DNA of 37,800 nucleotides from NCBI RefSeq assembly GCF_012932445.1, contig NZ_JAAIIJ010000009.1, forward strand, positions 1 through 37,800, given 5' to 3'. The notes beneath the pieces were generated by a model. It was not told the origin of the DNA, did not search any database, and saw nothing but the letters and a program-made list of their open reading frames with translations. Position numbers and translations under genes: made by a program. Source of the stretch: Bifidobacterium panos. Its GTDB lineage: Bacteria > Actinomycetota > Actinomycetes > Actinomycetales > Bifidobacteriaceae. Numbering within the stretch: the stretch's first letter is position 1; each line of letters begins with the position of its first letter. Below, piece after piece: positions 7,850-14,900 of the stretch.

Positions 7850-8596
7850 ATGCAGAGCAGGGAGCTGGATATGGGCGGCGAAACCACGGCCAAATGGGAT
7901 GCTGGGCGGATGCTGGGCGTGCAGGCGCTGGCGTATGTGGTGCTGGTGCTGACGTCGGTGTGCGGGCCGTTGGCCGATGTGGTTTTCTATGGTTTGGCCG
8001 TCGTGGCACTGGTGGTGCTTGTCGCGTTCCATGTGTGCTGGCCGTTTCGGGCGGGCATGGCCGACCGTGTGATCGGCTTCGTCGCCGGGTTGCTGTCATT
8101 GATTGCCGTGGCCACGCCGGTTAGCACATTGCTGTTGCCGATGAATGCGCGAATGTTTGCCAGCGCATTGCATCGCAACACATATCCGATGGCGCGTTGG
8201 GCCGCGGCGGTGGCCGGGTTGCTGGTGTTGCTCATCATCGTCTCGTTCGCTCGGCAGATGCTGCGCGCCGAGCGTTCGCATCTTATTCGCGCGCTGTCGC
8301 ACTGCGTGACGGGCGGCGCCGCTTCGATCTCGCTGGCCGGCTGGGTGTTTTTGCCGTATGTCGTGGCGAGTCAAAGCGTCGTCGAGCTGGTGATTGTGCC
8401 GAAGTTCATGGCGCTGGTTGCCATCATGGTTGTGGTGGCGCTCGTGCTGGCGTATGCTTCGACGTTTTGGCTCAAGGAACTCGACCCCGATCCGTCCGTG
8501 CGCGCGCCGTGGGTGGGTGTGGCGCTGTTGCCGGTGATGCTTTTCGGTCTGATGGTCTTCGCCGCCGCCCTGCTGATTCAAGTCGTCGGCTGGTAG
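7850..8596 (+). CDS. Multi-pass membrane protein of unknown function
   Basis: About 248 aa and very hydrophobic, with six to seven predicted membrane helices (for example VVFYGLAVVALVVLVAFHV, VIGFVAGLLSLIAVATPV, WAAAVAGLLVLLIIVSF, APWVGVALLPVMLFGLMVF). The family is not recognised. Two starts are plausible: ATG 7850 with GGGGGAG 7 bases upstream, or ATG 7871 with AGGGAG 6 bases upstream (241 aa). It is divergent from glnR and ends at a strong terminator, so it is a single-gene unit. Confidence 0.75.
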   Translation: MQSRELDMGGETTAKWDAGRMLGVQALAYVVLVLTSVCGPLADVVFYGLAVVALVVLVAFHVCWPFRAGMADRVIGFVAGLLSLIAVATPVSTLLLPMNARMFASALHRNTYPMARWAAAVAGLLVLLIIVSFARQMLRAERSHLIRALSHCVTGGAASISLAGWVFLPYVVASQSVVELVIVPKFMALVAIMVVVALVLAYASTFWLKELDPDPSVRAPWVGVALLPVMLFGLMVFAAALLIQVVGW

Positions 8597-8628
8597 CCTC
8601 GTTCGCCTTGCAATTCGGCGAATATAAC

Positions 8629-8660
8629 AGAACCCGCACGGCGTAAACCGCGCGGGTTCT
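8629..8660 (+). terminator. Rho-independent terminator
   Basis: AGAACCCGC (8629-8637) pairs with GCGGGTTCT (8652-8660). An inner CGG/CCG extends the stem, and TGCATTATTT follows. It is placed 33 bp after the membrane-protein stop codon and may serve both strands. Confidence 0.8.
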
Positions 8661-8690
8661 TGCATTATTTATCGCGTGTGGGCGAAAAGC

Positions 8691-8745
8691 CGCTCACTTC
8701 TCGCGTGCTGCGAGGCGTTCGCGTGCTGCGACAATTTCCTCCTCG
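8691..8745 (-). pseudogene. Second, diverged copy of the ppa 3' end
   Basis: About 55 bp match the last codons of ppa (8860-8914) with a 169-bp offset. Read on the minus strand it encodes [16 protein letters not shown] and a stop, against [16 protein letters not shown] in ppa. About seven bases differ and all but one change are synonymous. An in-frame TAA lies just before this block, so it is not part of a longer gene. It looks like the tail of a second ppa allele left after recombination. Confidence 0.7.
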
Positions 8746-8823
8746 AACAGCAATTATGGACGGCCATGCGGCCGGCTCATCGTTACCTCACCTCACCTAT
8801 CGGCTCGGTTCGGCCTCGGAGTC

Positions 8824-8844
8824 GGACAGTCCACTGGACTGTCC
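8824..8844. repeat. Palindromic unit GGACAGTCC-3-GGACTGTCC
   Basis: Perfect 9-bp arms around a 3-nt loop. It lies in the 114 bp between the two ppa tails. Related palindromes with different but complementary arms are at 35421, 36969, 37521 and 37616. Confidence 0.75.
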
Positions 8845-8862
8845 TAAATCGTCTCCGCCCGC

Positions 8863-9357
8863 TCACTTCTCGCTTGCTGCGAGACGCTCGCGCGCGGCAA
8901 CGATTTCCTCCTCGGCTTTCGAGGCGCCGGTCCAGAAATCGCCGGGCAGGACTTCCTTGCCCGGTTCCAGAGCCTTGTACTGCTCGAAGAAGTGCTTGAT
9001 TTCCGCCTTGTGATATTCGGACACGTCGTCAACATCCTTGATGTCGTCGAAACGCACGTCCGCCGGCACGCACAGCACCTTGTCGTCTCCGCCGGCCTCG
9101 TCCACCATGTGATACAGACCCACCGCGCGGCACTCCACCACGCAACCCGGGAACACCGAGTTCGGAATCATCACCAGCGCGTCCAGCGGATCGCCGTCCT
9201 CACCCAAGGTGCCTTCGATGTAGCCGTAGTCGTCCGGATAACCCATCGCGGTGAACAGCGTGCGGTCCAGAAACACGCGGCCCGTCTCGTGGTCGACTTC
9301 GTACTTGTTCTTCGAGCCGCGCGGAATCTCCACCACGACGTTGAAGGTCTCTGCCAT
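8863..9357 (-). CDS. ppa: Inorganic pyrophosphatase (family I)
   Basis: 164-aa cytosolic enzyme that splits pyrophosphate and drives biosynthetic reactions forward. The start at [14 protein letters not shown] is preceded by AAGGAG at good spacing; the frame's 19 upstream codons are not coding. Family I signatures are [40 protein letters not shown] with the metal-binding aspartates, and a later [13 protein letters not shown] segment. Length is normal. A diverged copy of its 3' end lies 169 bp downstream. Confidence 0.97.
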   Translation of the reverse strand: MAETFNVVVEIPRGSKNKYEVDHETGRVFLDRTLFTAMGYPDDYGYIEGTLGEDGDPLDALVMIPNSVFPGCVVECRAVGLYHMVDEAGGDDKVLCVPADVRFDDIKDVDDVSEYHKAEIKHFFEQYKALEPGKEVLPGDFWTGASKAEEEIVAARERLAASEK

Positions 9358-9447
9358 GTCATTGCTCCTTATATGGTTGACAGTTTTCTCATACACACCA
9401 TACCGCGTGCCCACCCACCGAGGTGTCAGGCGTTATCGATTCGCCGC

Positions 9448-11634
9448 TTAAAAGTCGCGCTCGACGTGGAAGATGTGCGCCACGTCCGCCCACGGCGCCA
9501 GCGAAACGAAATTGTCCCAACTCCACGCGAAATCGCGCCCGGTCAGCTCGTCGCGCATGTGCGCCCCCCAGCGCGGGTCGATATCGAACTCAGGCATTTC
9601 CAGATGCACCGAAGCCTGATGCGCGTTGTGCCCGTCGAGATTGACCACCACCACCAGCGTCTCCGGCTTGCCGCTGCGGGTCAGCTCGCCCGGCGTGTGC
9701 CGCGCGAAAGCGAGAATGTTCTCGTCGGTGGTGGGCAGCAAGCGCACGTTGTGATAGCTGAACGCCTCCGCATGCCCGCGGCGGATGCGGTTGAGCGAGG
9801 TGAGTAGTTCGCTGATGCCGAACTCGCTTGCGCGCGCCCAATCGCGCACTTTCACTTCGTATTTCTCGTTGTCGATCTGCTCCTCGAAGCCGGGGCGCTG
9901 GCGGTTCTCGATGAGCTCGTAGCCGTTATACATGCCCCAGCTCGGGGAACCCATCGCGGCCAGCACCGCGCGCACCGCATGCCCGGCGATGCCGTTGTCG
10001 CGCACGTAGCTGGTGAGGATGTCCGGCGTGGTGGGCCAGAACGTGTTGTGCTGGTAATAGCCCGCGTTGCCGTTGGTTTCGAGCAGATACTCGCCCAACT
10101 CCTCCTTGGTGTTGCGCCAAGGGAAATAGCAGTGCGACTGGGTGAACCCCACGTAGCTCAGCGCGCGCATCATGCCTGGGCGCGTGAACGCCTCGGCGAG
10201 GAACAGCACCTCCGGATGGGCTTTGGTGATGGCGGCGATCACGTCCTGCCAGAAGCGCACCGGCTTGGTGTGCGGGTTGTCGATGCGGAAGATCGTTACG
10301 CCCGCTTTGATCCACAGGTTCAGGATGCGCTCGACTTCCTTCTCGATGCCGGGCATATCCGCGTTGAAATCGATGGGATAGATGTCCTGATATTTCTTCG
10401 GCGGGTTCTCCGCGAACGCAATCGTGCCGTCCGGCTTGATCTTGAACCAATTCGGATGCTGCTTGACCCACGGATGGTCGGGCGAACACTGCAGCGCGAA
10501 ATCGAGCGCGATTTCCAAACCCAGCTCATGGGCGCGGGCGGTGAGCGCCTTGAAATCGTCCATCGTGCCCAACAGCGGGTCGACGGTGTCGTGGCCGCCC
10601 AGCTCGGAGCCGATGCCGAACGGCGAACCAGGGTCGTCGGGGCCGGCGACGAGCGAATTGTTCTTGCCTTTGCGATTCGTCGTGCCGATGGGGAAAATCG
10701 GCGGCAGATAGACGATATCGAAGCCTTCCTCCTTCGCGCGTTCGAGGCCGGCGAGAGCGGTTTTGAGCGTGCCCTGCACGATCTTGCCGGTCGCCTTGTC
10801 GACGTAGGCACCTTCGCTGCGGGGGAAGAACTGATACCATGCGGCGAAACTCGAGCCGGGGCGCTCCACCTTGAAGCGTTGCGCCGCGCTCGTGGACAGG
10901 CCGTCGCGCAGGGGATTGGTGACGTGCATGGCGCTGATGTCGTCGTCGTTCGCGGCATAGAGACGCTGCTCCGGCGGCAACGTGGTGTCGGCCAGCGTGG
11001 CCGCGGCGGTTTCGAGATGCTTGCGCTGGGACAGGTCGAGCCGCGCGTCGGGCGAGGCGGCCCAGCGGGTGAACAGTTGCGAACCGGAGATCAGCGCGTT
11101 CTCGACATCGTCACCCACCTGCACCTTGATGGTGGCATCGTGCAGCCAAGACAGATAGGTGTCTTCCCACCCCTCGATGGTGACGCTCCACTCGCCGAGC
11201 TGCGGCTCGATCTGCGCAAACTCGGGTTCCCACGGTTTGGCGTCGCTGCGCTCGCCGCACACCAGTTCGACCTTCCAGCGGTCGAGGCCGGCGTTCGCGC
11301 AGGTCATCGGCAGTCGCAACGTTTCCATGCCGTGCGGGTCGCGCACGACGGCGGTGGCGCCCACTTTGGTGCGCCCCTCGATGAACACCTGCGCCGTGAC
11401 CTCGAACGGTTCGCCGAGTTCGACTCGCGCCGGGTAGATGCCGTGCTCTTCGCACGGGGTGATGTCCATGACGTTGACTCGCCCGAACTGGCCGGGGGCG
11501 GTGATGGGGATGGAGGGAGCTGGCGTTTCGCCGGTTTGCGTTGGGGCGATTGACGCGGGGGAGCTTTGTTTGGTCTTGCTCGGGGCGCTGGTTGTTGTGG
11601 TGGCTTTTGTTGCTTTTGTGGTCTTCTTCGACAT
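9448..11634 (-). CDS. glgE: Alpha-1,4-glucan:maltose-1-phosphate maltosyltransferase
   Basis: 728-aa GH13 enzyme that transfers maltose from maltose-1-phosphate onto alpha-glucans in the cytosol. The catalytic residues fit the family: nucleophile Asp452 in FRIDNPHTKP, acid/base Glu481 in FLAEAFTRP and Asp538 in WPTTPDIL. Also seen are the GTTNRKGKNN substrate segment (residues about 317-326) and the N-terminal WEPEFAQIEP region. A 45-residue Lys/Thr/Ser/Pro-rich extension precedes the conserved part and is probably disordered. No treS, pep2 or glgM lies nearby, so the source of maltose-1-phosphate is not shown here. Confidence 0.93.
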   Translation of the reverse strand: MSKKTTKATKATTTTSAPSKTKQSSPASIAPTQTGETPAPSIPITAPGQFGRVNVMDITPCEEHGIYPARVELGEPFEVTAQVFIEGRTKVGATAVVRDPHGMETLRLPMTCANAGLDRWKVELVCGERSDAKPWEPEFAQIEPQLGEWSVTIEGWEDTYLSWLHDATIKVQVGDDVENALISGSQLFTRWAASPDARLDLSQRKHLETAAATLADTTLPPEQRLYAANDDDISAMHVTNPLRDGLSTSAAQRFKVERPGSSFAAWYQFFPRSEGAYVDKATGKIVQGTLKTALAGLERAKEEGFDIVYLPPIFPIGTTNRKGKNNSLVAGPDDPGSPFGIGSELGGHDTVDPLLGTMDDFKALTARAHELGLEIALDFALQCSPDHPWVKQHPNWFKIKPDGTIAFAENPPKKYQDIYPIDFNADMPGIEKEVERILNLWIKAGVTIFRIDNPHTKPVRFWQDVIAAITKAHPEVLFLAEAFTRPGMMRALSYVGFTQSHCYFPWRNTKEELGEYLLETNGNAGYYQHNTFWPTTPDILTSYVRDNGIAGHAVRAVLAAMGSPSWGMYNGYELIENRQRPGFEEQIDNEKYEVKVRDWARASEFGISELLTSLNRIRRGHAEAFSYHNVRLLPTTDENILAFARHTPGELTRSGKPETLVVVVNLDGHNAHQASVHLEMPEFDIDPRWGAHMRDELTGRDFAWSWDNFVSLAPWADVAHIFHVERDF

Positions 11635-11737
11635 GGCGACCCTCTCTTTGAACCGCTATCAGGTAGTGCTTGCCTCCCATTGTAGGAGCGAACGGGTGGA
11701 TTGGTTGTGGACGGCGCGGTGGATGAGATGAGTCTTG

Positions 11738-11808
11738 TGTGGATAACTTGCGTTTCAACGACTCGCGAGCGGTGTCATGTGCATAACCCGGCGCGGCAAT
11801 TATCCACA
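11738..11808. promoter_or_regulatory. Cluster of three DnaA-box-like 9-mers
   Basis: TGTGGATAA at 11738-11746 and its complement TTATCCACA at 11800-11808 are perfect DnaA boxes facing each other. TGTGCATAA at 11778-11786 has one mismatch. All lie in the 310-bp gap between glgE and the first surface-protein gene. No replication genes are near, so oriC is unlikely; titration or transcriptional control by DnaA is possible. Confidence 0.55.
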
Positions 11809-11888
11809 ACACGCCCGGGAACAGGGGGCTTCGACCACATTGCCTGAAAACCACCCGGTAAGCGGGCGATATCTGTCAGTCTCGAATC

Positions 11889-11916
11889 ACCCGTCCGGCA
11901 ACGCAGCTGGACGGGT
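11889..11916 (+). promoter_or_regulatory. Leader hairpin before first surface-protein gene
   Basis: ACCCGTCC (11889-11896) pairs with GGACGGGT (11909-11916). It sits about 18 bp before the strong ribosome site AGGAGGAAGAA and the ATG at 11945. It may affect translation or mRNA stability. Confidence 0.5.
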
Positions 11917-11944
11917 CCACAACCCCACCGTATAGGAGGAAGAA

Positions 11945-14900
11945 ATGAGCGTGAAATTACGGCGATGGATGGCTGTCCTCATGGCGCTGGTCGCTTCGAT
12001 GGCTTTGCTGGTCGCAGCGACACCGAGAGCGTCCGCAGGAGACGGCGGCGGCAAGGGCGAGGATGGCGGCGGTGGCGACAAGCCTGCCGACATGTCGGTT
12101 GTGTGGAAAGTCAAGGACTCGTGGGCGGCGACCAATGCGGGTGTCAGGGCCGCGCTGACCGAGATGGGCTATTCGGTCAACGAGGGCGATACAGACGCCG
12201 ACACGGTCATTAACAATTCCATCAATGCCGCGAACGCCGAGTGCGTGGCCTCCTACACCGGCACCGATAGCGCTGATTGCCGTCTGGTTGGCGTGGGCGT
12301 CGCGATTGGCGACGGCAAGTGGTGGGCCGCGAACCATGTCGATGTCAAGGACACTTGGACGACCGCCTTTAAGACTGCTACTGAGAATAAGACCTACACC
12401 TACAACGGCACCACTTGGAATGTCGACACGCAGTGGACCGACAAGAAGGGCACGCGCAGTGTCAGCAAGCTTGCCGAGTCGAGTGTGGACTCCAAACTGG
12501 ATGCGTCTCTGCGTGTAATCGTGCTCGCCAAGGACCAGCCCGCCCCGCCGAACTACACGCTGACTGGTTCGACCGAGGCGTCGTCTGGTGTGACGACGGC
12601 GGGTCAGACGGGCGCGGTGCATGACAAGCTTACCCTGTCGCGCTCCGGCTCCTCGATCGCGGAGGACGTGAGCGGCAAGGTGACGTTGCACTGGAAGGGC
12701 GTTGACGGGACCGCGTTGGAGGCGAAGAAGGACTTCACCGCGCCGAACGAGGGCACGTCCGATTTGCCCGAGTTTTGGGCGTGCGACCTCAAGGCGGACT
12801 GGAAGGTCTGGCCGGCCGGAAAATACTGGTTTGACGTCGCGATTCCGCAGACGAGCAAGATGTCCGCCGGGCTGGACTTGTATGGCGAGAATGAGGCGTC
12901 GGAGTCGTGGAATGTCGCGACCCCGCCTCCGTCCAAGGATTTGACCGCCGCGGATGGCAGTGCGGTGACGGATGCGAACCGGCAGCTTGCCAGCGGGTCG
13001 TTGTACACCGCGCATGTGCGCGCGCAGTCGAACGCCGCGACGCATTTGTGGCTGTACGACACGATTGACACAAAGGATGTGTGGATTGGCGCGGTTGACA
13101 AGGACGATTTGAGCAAGGTCACGGTTTCCGACCCGTCCGGCAAGACGGTGGCGGCCGCGGTCAGTGTGGACGACAGTGAGGCGGGCAAGCGTATCGTCAA
13201 GGCGCGCGTGGACAACACGGTGCCCGGCCAGTATGTGCTGAACGTGCCGCAGGCGGCGAAGCCAACCGGCAAGGATTACACCATCAAGGACGACAGCAAG
13301 GTGTGTTACGGCGGCGACAACAACACCTGCCAGGTGGGCGACAGTCGTGAGGTCTCGAAGATCACGCCCGACCCGAACAAGGTGTGGGTGTTGGATGCGA
13401 AGGGCGCGCTAACCGCGTCCGACCCGGACAAGACCAACAACAAGGGTTCCGACACCAAGACGTTCGTTACCGGTGATTCGATTGGTGCGGTTGTCAATGG
13501 CAGGATTCCCGGGCATTTGCTGAACCCGTTCACGAGCTACAGCATTACGGATGATTGGTCGGACAGCGCGAAGTGGATTGACTGGAACCACAAGGATCAG
13601 GTCAAGGTGTATGTGGATGGCAAGGACGAGACGTCGAACTTCGACATCGCGATCGACACCGCCAAGCACACCACGACCGCCACGGCCAAGTCGAGCTTCC
13701 TGCTGAAGACCGCTATGGGCACCAAGGACAGGCCAGTGAAGCTGTATATCGGCGGCATCATCTACAAGGCGCCCTCTGTCGAATATGCGGTGACCGAGAA
13801 GAAGCTGACGAACAGCGCGTCGGAGAAGTGGAACAACGAGTCCAAGCCGACGAACGACCCGCCGGTGTGGGTGCGTAACCCCAAGCCGGACAAGATATGG
13901 AGCGCGGACCAGACCCAGGCCTCGACCGCTTCCGATTCGGCGTGGAGCAACAAGGTCAACGCGGACACGCACACGTTCGTCCCGCAGGACGATTTCAGCG
14001 TGACCGTCAACGGTACTTTGCCGAAGAATCTTGCTGCGAACATGACCGCGTACGAGCTCGGCGACGACTTCTCCGCAAGCGCGAAGTACGCGAACTTTGA
14101 TTCTTCGACCGTGCGCGTCACGATCGACGGCAAGGAGGCGACCTCGAGTTTCGACGTGCACAAGGAGGGCAACAAGATATGGGTCACCGGCAAGCAGAGC
14201 CTGCTTGGCGCGTCCGCCAACCAGTCGGCCGATCGCAAGGTGCGCGTGACCATCAAGGGCACGTTCAAGGAGGGCGTCATCTCCGCGGGCCAGGAGGCCA
14301 GCATGACCAACGGGTGCTGGGAGAAGTGGAACAACCAGGACATCACCGGCAACGACCCGCCCGTGCTGGTTCGCCTGCCCAAGCCGGACAAGACGTGGAG
14401 CGCCGACCAGACCCAAGCTGCCAGCGCGTCGGATTCGGCGTGGAAGAACAACGTGAACGCGGACACGCACACGTTCGTCCAGCAGGACGATTTCGGTGTG
14501 ACCGTCAACGGTACTTTGCCGAAGAATCTCGCGGCGAACATGACCGCGTACGAACTCGGCGACGACTTCTCCGCAAGCGCGAAGTACGTGGATTTGGATG
14601 CCGCGACCGTGGCCGTCACGATCGATGGCAAGGAGGCGACCTCGAGCTTCGACGTGCACAAGGAGAACAACAAGGTGTGGGTGTCCGCCAAGCAGAGCCT
14701 GCTTGGCACGACCATCAACCAGGCGAACGATCGCAAGGTGCGCGTGACCATCAAGGGCTTGTTCAAAAAGGGCATGCTGTCCGCCGGGCAGAAGGCCAGC
14801 ATGACCAACGGAGTCTGGGAGAAGTGGAACAGGCAGACCATCACCGGCAATAATCCGCCCGTCAAGGAGTGGAGCCCGAACCCGGACAAGAGCTGGATCA

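Noticed and set aside
11738..11808. Chromosomal replication origin
   Set aside because: Only three boxes, no AT-rich unwinding region and no dnaA/dnaN neighbours.
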